The notes below the pieces were generated by a model. It worked only from the letters and a program-made list of their open reading frames with translations, did no database searches and was not told the origin of the DNA. A DNA stretch of 64,000 nt from the NCBI RefSeq assembly GCF_902771435.1, contig NZ_CACXXB010000002.1:44016-108015 (forward strand), in the 5' to 3' direction. Origin of the DNA: an uncultured Methanobrevibacter sp. Its GTDB lineage: Archaea; Methanobacteriota; Methanobacteria; Methanobacteriales; Methanobacteriaceae. This document shows, one piece after another, positions 1-8,966 of this stretch. The position numbers and the translations under genes were made by a program. Within the stretch, counting starts at the first letter, position 1. Every line of letters starts with the position of its first letter.

Positions 1-1
1 A

Positions 2-1597
2 GAAACTGTCCGTGGGGAAATTGTAGAAGAGGATGAAACCCCATTATATAAACCTGCTCCTAAAGATGAATATGTTGTAGAAGCAGAAATCGTAAATGGT
101 GGAGTAGGCTCTTCTGAAGACCTCTTTGAAAAGCCAAATCATGAAGAAGATTATTTTGAAGAGGATGAGGAATTGAACATTTTCACAGATGACCTTCCGG
201 ATTTAAGTCAGGAGGAGTATGAGGAAATCAACAATGAAGCAACCAGAATAATTGATGAGGCCATGAACGAATTCATGAGTGATGTGTTCGATAAGGAGGA
301 TTCTCCTACTAATGATGATGGTTCATTTGAACACTCAATTGAGAATAAATTTGTCGATGAGGAAATAGCTGACGACATTGAAGTTGAAAGTGAATTTGTT
401 GAACCGAAAAGTGAAGAATATACTGACATTAACATTCAAGAAAAACCTAAGGAAGAGGAAATAATCAAAGCAAATGAGGCAAATGTTCAAGATAATGAGG
501 ATGTTAATGTGGTTGATGATATTGTTGAAGATACATCTACATCAGTTGATGACGTAATATACTTTAAGGGTGCAACTGATGTGACAAATCCTTTGAGAAA
601 GAATAATGTCTATTACAAGGAACATAACAGCAGGTCATTAAAAGATTCCATTAGGGGAATTAAAAAGGATATGCAGTACATTAACAAATCCCTTAATGAA
701 ATTGAAAATCCAACTCAAATAGACTATGTTTCAGTAGTTGACAGGACAGAAGAATATGACCCTAACGATTACTTGTCAAGGCCGAGCGATGATGATTCGG
801 ATAAGATAATTCAAATGGAAAAGGATGCCACAGTTGAAGAAAGACAAATAATTGATGAATCATTTGATAGGGAAGTTCCTGATGATGTAATAGTGACTGT
901 AAATGAGCAGTACAGACGTGAAGAACTTAAGGATCAGGCTCTTGAGAATATCATTCAAAATGCAGATGACGATTACAAACAAATCGAAAAGAAAAGGTAT
1001 CAGAGCTCAAATAAGTTAAAGGCATTTGACGATAAAAAACTTCCTGGCAAAAGGAAACCGGAAGATGAGATAATAGATTATGTCAAGGCTGATGATATCG
1101 GATTGACTCCTCAAAATGACCTATATGCAATGCCGATTCCTAAGGTGGCAAAATCAATTAAAGCTATTGTTGATGTCGAAGGACCTATTCATGTCAAGGA
1201 GGTTACGGCAAGAGTCAAGGACAGCTGCAATATTAAAAGGGCGGGTTCCCATTTGAAAAAAACAGTTAATTCCGCAATTGGTGAAGCCGAAAAAACAGGT
1301 GATATCATAAAAATCGGTGACTTCCTCTATGATGCTTCAAACAATAATGTAGTCATAAGAAAAAGGAACAAACCTAACATTGAACTGATATCCGATGAGG
1401 AAATAGCTAAAAGCATTGAACTGGTGCTTATTCACAATCAAAACATATCAACCAAACAGATTGCAAAGGAAGCCTCACGTAACTTTGGATTCAGGTCCAC
1501 TTCCAAAAAGACAGCTACCAGAATAAACAGCGTTTTGGATTTGATGATTGCAAACAATCGTGTAAAGATTGTCGATGATTATGTTGAACTAAATTAG
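2..1597 (+). CDS. 3' end of a large acidic protein with DUF3320-like C-terminus (5' truncated by window)
   Basis: The frame is open from the first bases of the window with the same acidic composition, so the gene begins upstream and the TTG at 173 is internal. 531 codons are visible. Residues 1 to about 350 are a low-complexity Asp/Glu-rich region, probably disordered. The last 160 residues (from about base 1130) form two winged-helix-like blocks; the first contains VEGPIHVKEV and KRAGSHLKKTV, which resembles the DUF3320 domain found at the C-terminus of large superfamily I helicases (recalled, not searched). If so, the missing upstream part would carry helicase motifs. It ends 9 bp before uvrC, so the two are probably cotranscribed, consistent with a DNA-repair setting. 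The reading frame is certain; the function is tentative. Confidence 0.7.
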   Translation, partial: ETVRGEIVEEDETPLYKPAPKDEYVVEAEIVNGGVGSSEDLFEKPNHEEDYFEEDEELNIFTDDLPDLSQEEYEEINNEATRIIDEAMNEFMSDVFDKEDSPTNDDGSFEHSIENKFVDEEIADDIEVESEFVEPKSEEYTDINIQEKPKEEEIIKANEANVQDNEDVNVVDDIVEDTSTSVDDVIYFKGATDVTNPLRKNNVYYKEHNSRSLKDSIRGIKKDMQYINKSLNEIENPTQIDYVSVVDRTEEYDPNDYLSRPSDDDSDKIIQMEKDATVEERQIIDESFDREVPDDVIVTVNEQYRREELKDQALENIIQNADDDYKQIEKKRYQSSNKLKAFDDKKLPGKRKPEDEIIDYVKADDIGLTPQNDLYAMPIPKVAKSIKAIVDVEGPIHVKEVTARVKDSCNIKRAGSHLKKTVNSAIGEAEKTGDIIKIGDFLYDASNNNVVIRKRNKPNIELISDEEIAKSIELVLIHNQNISTKQIAKEASRNFGFRSTSKKTATRINSVLDLMIANNRVKIVDDYVELN

Positions 1598-1606
1598 GAG
1601 GTCTTC

Positions 1607-3358
1607 ATGTCAACCAAAGTCAAATCTCCTGATAACCTGCCGAATAAGCCTGGCGTCTATATTATGCGTGATGCATCCGACACCATAATCTACATCGGAA
1701 AGGCCAAAAATCTTATCAAAAGGGTAAAATCTTATTTTCGCGAAAAGCTAGACAGGCCTAAAACTCAAATTCTGATGAGTCACTTTGACAGTCTGGAATA
1801 TATTATAACGAATTCTGAAAAAGAGGCTTTGATTCTAGAGGCAACATTAATTAAGAAATACCGTCCCAGATATAATGTCCAGTTAAAGGATGATAAAAGG
1901 TATCCTTATGTCAAGATAACCGACGAGAAGTTTCCGCGTTTGCTTATTACAAGGAATGTAACCAAAAATGGTATTTATTATGGTCCATTTACCGATGTGG
2001 GTTCCGTCAAGCAGACTGTCAAGTTTTTAAAGTCATTGTTCAAAATCAGGACCTGCCGCAATATGAACGGGCCATGTCTTAACTCTCAAATTGACCTTTG
2101 CTATGCCCCGTGCAATGATGGGATTACTGAAAAGGAATATTCCGAAATCATAAATAAAATCGATTTGTTTTTCCAGGGAAAGTATTCCACTATTGTTAAA
2201 AATCTGAAGGTGGAAATGATGGAGGCTGCTGAAAATGAGGAATATGAAAAGGCAGCCGTAATAAGGGACCAGATTGCATCCATCGAGGAAATCATGGAAA
2301 AGCAGTTTGTGGATCTGGTTGATGATGATTTGGACCAGGACGTAATAGCAATTTCCCAGGGTGATGATGAAGTTGTGGTTATCATAATGCCGATTAGAAA
2401 CGGAAAGATTGTCGGAAGGGATGACTTTTTGATGAGTGCATCACAGTATGATTCTCCTTCAGAAATCATGTTTGCTTTCATACAGCAGTATTACGGATAT
2501 AACAGGCATGTTCCAAAGCAGATTCTTCTTGATGAAGACATTGATGAAAAACAGCTGCTGGAGGAATGGCTAAGTGATTTAAGGGGCAATAAGGTCAGCA
2601 TAAAGGTTCCTCAAAAGGGAGTCAAGTTACGTCTGGTCAAGATGGCCCGCAAAAATGCCGACATTATCAAGCATCAAAAGAAAAAGATGGAATCCGCATT
2701 AATCGAGCTTAAAAAATACCTGAAGCTTGAGAGGATTCCCCATGTCATCGAAGGTTATGACATAAGTAACATTTCAGGCAAGTTTGCCGTGGGTTCAAAG
2801 GTATCGTTCAAGGACGGAAAACCCAACAAAAAAATGTATAAACATTTCAAAATGGAAACTCCCGGACCGAACGATTTTGCGATGATGGAGGAATTATTGA
2901 CCCGAAGATTAAAAATGGTGGACAGGGATCCAGAACCTGACCTCATAGTAATCGATGGGGGCAAGGGACAGTTAGGTATGGCATGCGGAGTATTGGAGAA
3001 ATTAAATCTCACACATATTCCAATCATTGGTCTTGCAAAGGAATTTGAAGAGATATTTATTCCAAATTCGTCTCGTCCAATTATAATTCCTAAAAATAAC
3101 CAGGCGCTGCATTTGCTTCAGCAGGTGCGTGATGAATCTCATCGTTTTGCAATAACATATCATAGAAAACTCCGCAGTAAGAATATATCCTCCTCTTCAC
3201 TTGATGATATTGCTGGAATTGGGAAAAAACGAAAGATTAATCTTTTAAAGGAATTTCAAACAATCGATAACATTAAAAATGCTTCTGTTGAGGAATTAGC
3301 CAAAATAGAGGGTATGAATCAAAAAACGGCTGAAAATGTTTATAATTATTATCACTAA
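1607..3358 (+). CDS. uvrC: UvrABC system protein C (excinuclease)
   Basis: Nucleotide excision repair endonuclease that makes the two incisions around a lesion bound by UvrB. The 583-residue length fits the family. The GIY-YIG domain is at the N-terminus (GVYIM at 16-20, YIG at 29-31), the UVR coiled region at about 197-231, the RNase H-like second nuclease at about 370-510 (GYDISNISG, DLIVIDGGKGQL) and a helix-hairpin-helix pair at the C-terminus (DDIAGIGKKRKINLL, KIEGMNQKTAENV). The start ATG follows a strong GGAGGT site. Archaeal UvrC is typical of mesophilic methanogens and is thought to derive from bacteria. A small inverted repeat (3360-3378) follows the stop. Confidence 0.97.
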   Translation: MSTKVKSPDNLPNKPGVYIMRDASDTIIYIGKAKNLIKRVKSYFREKLDRPKTQILMSHFDSLEYIITNSEKEALILEATLIKKYRPRYNVQLKDDKRYPYVKITDEKFPRLLITRNVTKNGIYYGPFTDVGSVKQTVKFLKSLFKIRTCRNMNGPCLNSQIDLCYAPCNDGITEKEYSEIINKIDLFFQGKYSTIVKNLKVEMMEAAENEEYEKAAVIRDQIASIEEIMEKQFVDLVDDDLDQDVIAISQGDDEVVVIIMPIRNGKIVGRDDFLMSASQYDSPSEIMFAFIQQYYGYNRHVPKQILLDEDIDEKQLLEEWLSDLRGNKVSIKVPQKGVKLRLVKMARKNADIIKHQKKKMESALIELKKYLKLERIPHVIEGYDISNISGKFAVGSKVSFKDGKPNKKMYKHFKMETPGPNDFAMMEELLTRRLKMVDRDPEPDLIVIDGGKGQLGMACGVLEKLNLTHIPIIGLAKEFEEIFIPNSSRPIIIPKNNQALHLLQQVRDESHRFAITYHRKLRSKNISSSSLDDIAGIGKKRKINLLKEFQTIDNIKNASVEELAKIEGMNQKTAENVYNYYH

Positions 3359-3401
3359 TTTCTAATCGGTTATTAGAAAAAACAACTAATTTTCCATTAA
3401 A

Positions 3402-3411
3402 TTTAAATATA
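3402..3411 (+). promoter_or_regulatory. TATA box of the zinc-ribbon membrane protein gene
   Basis: The A/T element TTTAAATAT lies in the uvrC downstream gap. Transcription about 25 bases further on would begin near 3430. That excludes the upstream GTG at 3424 as start and supports ATG 3457, which follows GAGG at 3443. Confidence 0.5.
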
Positions 3412-3456
3412 AGTATATTTAAAGTGTTTATTATCAAGTTAAGAGGAATAAATTTT

Positions 3457-3996
3457 ATGGTAAAATGTCCTAGATGTGGATATGAAAATGCATCTTCATC
3501 TACTTATTGTGATAACTGTTACTATCTTTTAACTGCAAAAAATCAGTCAGCAGTAAACAAATCAAAAAAGCGTAAAAGATGGAATATAAGTTTTGCTAGA
3601 AAGGTAGTACTTATTTTGGGTATAATTGTTGTAGCATTATTGATTTTTACTTTAGTGCAGAATAGCACTCAGAAGGCTCATAGTGATACATTGAATGTTA
3701 TTTATGATGATGGAAGTCAACATCAGTCTGCTTCTTATCCGTTCAAGGCTGTAATTAAATGTGATGGTGATTGGTCAGCTAAAATGGGCAATCCTGGATA
3801 TCTTGTAGAAAAATATGGTTCAGGTTCAAGATCTTTTTCACTGGACTGTGCAGCCTGGGATGATGTTGAAATTGATGCCCAAAAAGATAGTGGTGAAGGT
3901 CAGCTTCAGGTTCAGCTTTTAAGAAATGGTAAAGTTGTAGCTGAAAATTCAACTACAAATGGTACTAATAGTGTTACTTTGTTTTTTGACAGTTAA
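3457..3996 (+). CDS. Zinc-ribbon protein with one membrane segment and extracellular domain
   Basis: 179 residues. The N-terminus is a short zinc ribbon with two CxxC pairs (C4/C7 and C18/C21). A basic stretch (KSKKRKR) and one hydrophobic segment (about 47-66) follow, then a C-terminal beta-rich domain of about 110 residues, likely outside the cell. This layout (cytosolic zinc ribbon, single TM, outer domain) is common in methanogen proteins of unknown role. The gene converges on the next one, and the two stop codons overlap by four bases inside a hairpin. I do not recognise a specific function. Confidence 0.8.
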   Translation: MVKCPRCGYENASSSTYCDNCYYLLTAKNQSAVNKSKKRKRWNISFARKVVLILGIIVVALLIFTLVQNSTQKAHSDTLNVIYDDGSQHQSASYPFKAVIKCDGDWSAKMGNPGYLVEKYGSGSRSFSLDCAAWDDVEIDAQKDSGEGQLQVQLLRNGKVVAENSTTNGTNSVTLFFDS

Positions 3997-4009
3997 ACTT
4001 GATTAACTG
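3990..4009 (+). terminator. Hairpin spanning the converging stop codons
   Basis: CAGTTAA (3990-3996) pairs with TTAACTG (4003-4009) around a 6-base loop, followed by CTTTTT. It contains the stop codons of both converging genes, so it can end the plus-strand transcript and leaves almost no spacer. Confidence 0.55.
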
Positions 4010-4289
4010 CTTTTTCCAACAATTCTATTAGTTCTTCGGTTTTGTAGAGTCTGATTTCCTGCTCATCCTTACCTTTAAATATTTTGATAAATGCGATCAT
4101 GTCATTGCATAACTGTTCATACTGAATACTTAGAGTGTTGAAGTTAGACAGTAGTGCAAATGCCTTTTGCTGGTCTAATTTTGGATTGTCATTTAAGATT
4201 CTTTCCATATTTGCAAAATGTGTTTCAATCATTATTTTTTCCTGTTCTAAACTATCTAAATATTCTTGAATTTTATTGTCGCTAGCCAT
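3993..4289 (-). CDS. Small helical protein of unknown function
   Basis: 98 residues, predicted almost wholly helical and acidic, with no membrane segment or known motif that I can see. The start is set at the ATG at 4289, four bases after GTGAT on the minus strand. A longer reading from the GTG inside that site would add three residues and remove the site. It converges with the zinc-ribbon gene and is divergent from the component A2 gene, whose promoter shares the 85-bp gap. Possibly a methanogen-specific conserved small protein; function unknown. Confidence 0.65.
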   Translation of the reverse strand: MASDNKIQEYLDSLEQEKIMIETHFANMERILNDNPKLDQQKAFALLSNFNTLSIQYEQLCNDMIAFIKIFKGKDEQEIRLYKTEELIELLEKAVNQV

Positions 4290-4374
4290 TTTTATCACTT
4301 GTTTTTAAATATGTACAAATAAAATATAAATAGTTTCACAAATATAATGATATTATTAAAAAGGGGCATAAATA

Positions 4375-6081
4375 ATGATAAAAGTTGAAAACGTAAGTAA
4401 AGATTATGAATTGGATAATGGAACAAAGGTCACTGCACTTAAGAATGTCAGTTTTGAAGTTGAAGAGGGTGAAATCGTCGGAATCATGGGAAAAAGCGGT
4501 TCCGGTAAAACTACACTTTTAAGGGCATTAAGGGGAGTTGAACACATTGACGAGGGCAGTGTCACTGTAGGTGACGTTACCGTTAAGGCAGGTCAATCCC
4601 AGTTCTATTACAACAACCTTAAAAAGGAAACCGCAATACATCTTCAAAGGTCATTCGGCCTATGGCCTGACACAGTGCGTGAAAATGTATTGAGAAAGTT
4701 ATATGCAAGAAATTACTTCGATGAATCTGATACCAATTTTGAAACCGCAGAAAGCGAATTCGGTGATGAGGCGGATGAACTTTTGGAACTGGTTTCACTT
4801 ACCCATAAGGCGGATCATTATGCGTCTGTCCTGAGTGGAGGTGAAAAGCAAAGGCTTATCATGGCTCGTCAACTTGCAAAACAACCTAAAGCTTTACTTC
4901 TCGACGAACCAGCTACCATGGCATGCCCTAAAACTAAACAGGAAATATTGGATGCGGTTAAAAAAATCAACAAAGAGTTGAATATTACTGTCATTGTTGT
5001 GTCCCATTTGCCTGATGTTCAGAAATACCTGGCAGACAGGGTAATTTTACTTGAAGACGGTGAAATTGCCGACGAAGGTACTCCTGAAGAAATCTGTGAT
5101 AAGTTCATGGAGGATATGCAGCCTATTGTAGATATCCAAAATGTCGCAACCGATGAGGATGTCATTGAAGCCAAAGACCTCAAAAAACGTTTCTACCTGT
5201 TGACCGGTGGTGAAGTTCTTGAAATGGAGGACATTAGCTTTAAAGTTCAAAATGAAAATATCTTAAGCATTATAGGTCCGAGTGGTGCCGGTAAAACAGT
5301 TCTTTTAAGAATGCTGGGCGGACTTGAGGATCCCGATGAGGGGGATGTGATGTATTATGTCGACGGCGAATGGAGGGATATTGAAATTCCGGGCATTAGC
5401 CGTATGAAAATACGCTCAAAATTGGGTTTCATGCATCAGGAATTCTCACTTGTTCATTATTCAACCGTTTTAAGCCAACTGGCTACAAGATTGGGATATA
5501 AAAATCAGGATATTGTTAAGGATGCACAGGAAAGAGCAAGAAAAATTGGCATCGGCGAAGAATTGCTCGATTCATTTTATCTTTTGACTGATTTGCCTGA
5601 AACAGAAGCAAAACATCGTCTGGAGCAAATCGGTTTGGATGCTGAAATTTTAAATGACCTGTTCCCAAGGTTCCCTGAAACTGCAACCAAGGAAGCCGTA
5701 GCGGATATTTTCGAAAATCTTGACTTGGATTTGGATATATTGCCTAGAAGGTCCTATGAATTGTCCGGAGGTCAGCAAGTTCGTGTAATGCTTGCACTGA
5801 TTTTGGTTTCAAGACCTAAATTCCTTCTTTTGGATGAACCATTCGGTGATTTGGATCCGGTTACCTTAAGGGATGTGACAAATTCACTTAAAAAGATTTC
5901 CAAGGAATATGGAATTACAATTGTAATGATTTCACACAATACTGACTTCATCAAGGAATTGAGTAACAGGGCAATCTTTATGGATGACGGCAAAATCATT
6001 GATGACAGCGAAAACATCGATGAGATTGTGGACAATTTCATTGACTTCTGCCATGCGGATTACTTGAAGGGTGGTTGCTAG
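4375..6081 (+). CDS. atwA: Methyl-coenzyme M reductase system, component A2 (twin ABC ATPase)
   Basis: Soluble protein with two fused ABC ATPase domains and no membrane part, as known for component A2, which hydrolyses ATP during reductive activation of coenzyme F430 in methyl-coenzyme M reductase. Walker A motifs are GKSGSGKTT (39-47) and GPSGAGKTV (about 301-309). Signatures are LSGGEKQR (about 153) and LSGGQQVR (about 463), with Walker B LLLDEPAT and LLLDEPFG. The second domain carries an inserted helical region of about 70 residues (about 375-450). 568 residues fits the family. The stop overlaps the GTG of the downstream usp gene (TAGTG), so the two are cotranscribed. Confidence 0.9.
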   Translation: MIKVENVSKDYELDNGTKVTALKNVSFEVEEGEIVGIMGKSGSGKTTLLRALRGVEHIDEGSVTVGDVTVKAGQSQFYYNNLKKETAIHLQRSFGLWPDTVRENVLRKLYARNYFDESDTNFETAESEFGDEADELLELVSLTHKADHYASVLSGGEKQRLIMARQLAKQPKALLLDEPATMACPKTKQEILDAVKKINKELNITVIVVSHLPDVQKYLADRVILLEDGEIADEGTPEEICDKFMEDMQPIVDIQNVATDEDVIEAKDLKKRFYLLTGGEVLEMEDISFKVQNENILSIIGPSGAGKTVLLRMLGGLEDPDEGDVMYYVDGEWRDIEIPGISRMKIRSKLGFMHQEFSLVHYSTVLSQLATRLGYKNQDIVKDAQERARKIGIGEELLDSFYLLTDLPETEAKHRLEQIGLDAEILNDLFPRFPETATKEAVADIFENLDLDLDILPRRSYELSGGQQVRVMLALILVSRPKFLLLDEPFGDLDPVTLRDVTNSLKKISKEYGITIVMISHNTDFIKELSNRAIFMDDGKIIDDSENIDEIVDNFIDFCHADYLKGGC

Positions 6082-6506
6082 TGTTTGACGTGATTATGGT
6101 TCCCGTTGACGGGTCCGAATATGGATTTAAAGCTGCTGATGTAGCCATTGAAATCGCTCAGAAATTTTCATCCAAGATAGCTGCAGTGCATGTTTTGGAA
6201 GAATTTTCTTTCAATAGCTATGATTCTGAAGAGGATTCCGGAGATGCAATTCTGGCTAAAATCACAAAAAAAGCTGGCGAAGCTGGTGTTGAAGTCACCG
6301 AACACCTGCTTACAGCAGACCCTTTAAGGGACATGAAATTCATAGTTGACCAAACCCGTGCTGATCTGGTTGTTATTCATGCTCATGGGGAAAACAATAA
6401 TAGGTTTGTCTCATTTGAGGAAAACAGCGTTTCCGATACTCAAATAGGGTCTGTTTCAGAAAGACTTTTAAGAACTTCTGAAGTTCCAGTATTACTGGTA
6501 AAATAA
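6081..6506 (+). CDS. Universal stress protein (UspA family)
   Basis: 141 residues with one UspA alpha/beta fold: N-terminal MVPVDGS, and a C-terminal GSVSERLLRTSEVPVLLV that matches the nucleotide-contacting end of ATP-binding USPs. The G-x2-G-x9-G loop is altered (HGENNNRFVSFEEN region), so ATP binding is uncertain. The start is taken as GTG 6081, which overlaps the atwA stop (TAGTG) and lies about 5 bases after GGGTGG. The TTG at 6075 is too close to that site. Linkage to atwA suggests coexpression with Mcr activation; a direct role is unknown. Confidence 0.85.
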   Translation: MFDVIMVPVDGSEYGFKAADVAIEIAQKFSSKIAAVHVLEEFSFNSYDSEEDSGDAILAKITKKAGEAGVEVTEHLLTADPLRDMKFIVDQTRADLVVIHAHGENNNRFVSFEENSVSDTQIGSVSERLLRTSEVPVLLVK

Positions 6507-6626
6507 ACCCTTAAAACTTTTTATTTTTCTTTTTTGTTGCTATAATTTCTATTTTTTTACTATACTTTTAAATATAATAAAAATCTTACTATTCATAAAC
6601 TAAACTGTTTACTATAAGGAGATATT

Positions 6627-6794
6627 ATGATTGTGAAAGATTGGTGCTCATTCTGCGGAGAATGTGCCGGAGTTTGTCCAAGAAATTTAATTCAAGTAAG
6701 AGAATACTCATTGGTATTTAATGATGAAGAATGTAGAGACTGCGATACATGCATTAAAGCATGTCCGATTGATGCTTTAGAAAAAGAGGAATGA
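6627..6794 (+). CDS. Small 2[4Fe-4S] ferredoxin
   Basis: 55 residues with two CxxCxxCxxxCP clusters: C7-x2-C10-x2-C13-x3-C17-P and C38-x2-C41-x2-C44-x3-C48-P. It starts at ATG 6627 after AAGGAGAT and stops at 6794, just before the start of the geranylgeranyl reductase gene. Archaeal geranylgeranyl reductases need a low-potential donor and a ferredoxin is known to serve one of them, so this is probably the dedicated electron donor for lipid hydrogenation. TATA-like AAATATAAT lies around 6570. Confidence 0.9.
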   Translation: MIVKDWCSFCGECAGVCPRNLIQVREYSLVFNDEECRDCDTCIKACPIDALEKEE

Positions 6795-6799
6795 TTTAT

Positions 6800-7978
6800 A
6801 TGATTGAAACTGATGTAATAGTAGTTGGTTCTGGACCTGCAGGTTCCAGTGCAGCAAAACACGCTGCATTAGGTGGAGCAAAAGTAATTTTAATGGATAA
6901 AAAATCCGAAATAGGATCACCAAAAAGATGTGCAGAAGGAGTTTCAATTCAAGGCCTTGAAAAATTAGGAATTGAACCATCTCCTCGCTGGATTACCAAA
7001 AAGATTGAAGGTGTAAGAATACAGACACCTGACGGAACAGATGTCTGGTTAACCGAAGATCAAGTAAAAATCCCTGAAGCAGGTTACATTCTTGAAAGAA
7101 AAGTCTTCGATAAGCACATGGCAATGGATGCCGCAAGAGCAGGTGCTGAAATCAGAATCAAAACCTTAGTGACAGGCATTGATAAAATTGATGATGGTTA
7201 TATAGTCTACACTGAATGCATGGGAGAAAAAATAGACTACAAATGTAAAATCTTGATTGCAGCAGACGGTCCTGAAGGTCATGTTGCAAGATGGGCAGGA
7301 TTAAGACCTGCAGCAAAACCTAAAGAAATGGAATCAGGAGTACAGTACGAAATGTGTAATGTGGAATTTGAAAAACCTGGTGTAATCGAATTCTACCTCG
7401 GTTCATGTGCACCTGGAGGTTACGTATGGATTTTCCCAAAAGGTGATGACATCGCAAATGTCGGTTTAGCTATATTACCTCACAAAGCTGAAAAAACAGC
7501 AAAAGAATATTTGGATGATTTCGTAGCAAAATCTCCTTATTTGAAAAACGCACAGGCTGTTGAATTGAATGTTGGTGGAGACCCTGTTGGCGGAATGACC
7601 AAAAAATTATATGACGACAATATCATGGTTGTCGGAGATGCAGCAGGTCAGGTAAATCCATTGACCGGTGGAGGAATCATCTCCGGTATGACCGGTGGAA
7701 TGTGTGCAGGTAAAGTGGCCGCACAGGCTATTAAAGAAGACTGCTCTAAAAAATACTTAAAAATATATGATGAAATGGCTCATGAAGAACTTGACCATGA
7801 AATCAAAAGATATAAGAAAGTACAGGAATACCTCCTTACTTTATCTGATGAAGAGCTTGACAGCATTGGTCACGCTTTCCAGGGAGAGGACTTTGAAAAA
7901 ATTTCCACAACAGAAATCGTTAAGAAATTAATTAAATTATCTCCAAAAGCATTACTTAAATTAGGTAAATTCGTATAA
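6800..7978 (+). CDS. Digeranylgeranylglycerophospholipid reductase (geranylgeranyl reductase, FAD)
   Basis: 392-residue flavoprotein that saturates the isoprenoid chains of archaeol lipids. The N-terminal dinucleotide motif is VVGSGPAGSSAAKHAA, followed by the family motif KRCAEGVS and, further on, YVWIFPKG and the FAD-contacting GDAAGQVNPLTGGGI. The start is set at ATG 6800 because GAGGA at 6786 lies at good spacing; ATG 6791 would put that site next to the start and overlap the ferredoxin. It forms an operon with the ferredoxin and is followed 10 bp later by galE. Confidence 0.93.
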   Translation: MIETDVIVVGSGPAGSSAAKHAALGGAKVILMDKKSEIGSPKRCAEGVSIQGLEKLGIEPSPRWITKKIEGVRIQTPDGTDVWLTEDQVKIPEAGYILERKVFDKHMAMDAARAGAEIRIKTLVTGIDKIDDGYIVYTECMGEKIDYKCKILIAADGPEGHVARWAGLRPAAKPKEMESGVQYEMCNVEFEKPGVIEFYLGSCAPGGYVWIFPKGDDIANVGLAILPHKAEKTAKEYLDDFVAKSPYLKNAQAVELNVGGDPVGGMTKKLYDDNIMVVGDAAGQVNPLTGGGIISGMTGGMCAGKVAAQAIKEDCSKKYLKIYDEMAHEELDHEIKRYKKVQEYLLTLSDEELDSIGHAFQGEDFEKISTTEIVKKLIKLSPKALLKLGKFV

Positions 7979-7988
7979 TGGTGAAAAC

Positions 7989-8957
7989 ATGATTTTAGTT
8001 ACTGGTGGAGCAGGTTACATAGGGGCACATACAAATAAAGCACTGCATGCCGCAGGTTATGATACTGTTGTAGTCGACAATCTTTGCAAAGGATATGAAA
8101 ACTTTGTAAAATGGGGATTTTTTGAAGACTGCGATTTCGGAAGCGGTGATTTAAGAGAAGTATTTAAAAACTATGACATTGATGGTGTCATTCATTTTGC
8201 AGCATTTTCATCAGTAGCAGAGTCTGTTGAACTTCCTCAAAAATACTTCAAGAACAATTATAAAAATACGCTAAACCTTTTAAAAATCATGAGGGAATTT
8301 GGTGTTGACAAATTTATCTTGTCATCCACTGCTGCTGTTTACGGAAATCCAGAAAAAATTCCAATCACTGAAGACAGTGATTTAAAACCAATCAATCCTT
8401 ATGGACACTCCAAATTCATTACAGAAAAGGCGCTTCAAAGAGAAGCGGACAAAGGTGATTTCAACTATGTATCATTAAGATACTTCAACGCAGCAGGATG
8501 TGACTTTGACTGTGAAATCGGTGAATTGCATGACCCTGAGACTCATCTGATTCCTTTGGTATTGGATGCCGCCATCGGAAAAAGGGACAGCATTTCCATT
8601 TTTGGCGATGATTATGACACTCCTGACGGAACATGTGTCAGGGATTACATTCATGTAAATGACCTTGCAGATGCACACATCAGGGCATATGAATATTTAT
8701 GTAGCGATAATGAATCAAACATCTTCAACCTGGGAAACGGTGAAGGTTATTCCGTTCGTGAAGTAATTGACATGTGCAGAAAAGTCACAGGACGTGATTT
8801 TGAAGTTAAAATTGATGAACGCCGTGAAGGAGATCCTGCAATATTGATAGCGGATTCAACAAAAATACACGAAAAACTGGGCTGGACTCCTCAATATGAT
8901 CTCGAACAGATTGTAGAGTCTGCTTGGGCATGGCATCAGAAAGTGAATAAAATTTAG
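7989..8957 (+). CDS. galE: UDP-glucose 4-epimerase
   Basis: 322-residue extended short-chain dehydrogenase that interconverts UDP-glucose and UDP-galactose. NAD-binding TGGAGYIGAH is at 5-14, the catalytic serine is in LSSTAAVYG, the catalytic YGHSK follows, and the substrate-binding RYFNAAG is typical. Start ATG follows GGTGAAAAC. The UDP-sugar could serve glycolipid or surface glycan synthesis, which fits its place after the archaeol reductase gene. It is 9 bp from the next gene, so probably one transcript from the ferredoxin onward. Confidence 0.93.
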   Translation: MILVTGGAGYIGAHTNKALHAAGYDTVVVDNLCKGYENFVKWGFFEDCDFGSGDLREVFKNYDIDGVIHFAAFSSVAESVELPQKYFKNNYKNTLNLLKIMREFGVDKFILSSTAAVYGNPEKIPITEDSDLKPINPYGHSKFITEKALQREADKGDFNYVSLRYFNAAGCDFDCEIGELHDPETHLIPLVLDAAIGKRDSISIFGDDYDTPDGTCVRDYIHVNDLADAHIRAYEYLCSDNESNIFNLGNGEGYSVREVIDMCRKVTGRDFEVKIDERREGDPAILIADSTKIHEKLGWTPQYDLEQIVESAWAWHQKVNKI

Positions 8958-8966
8958 GTAATTTTC

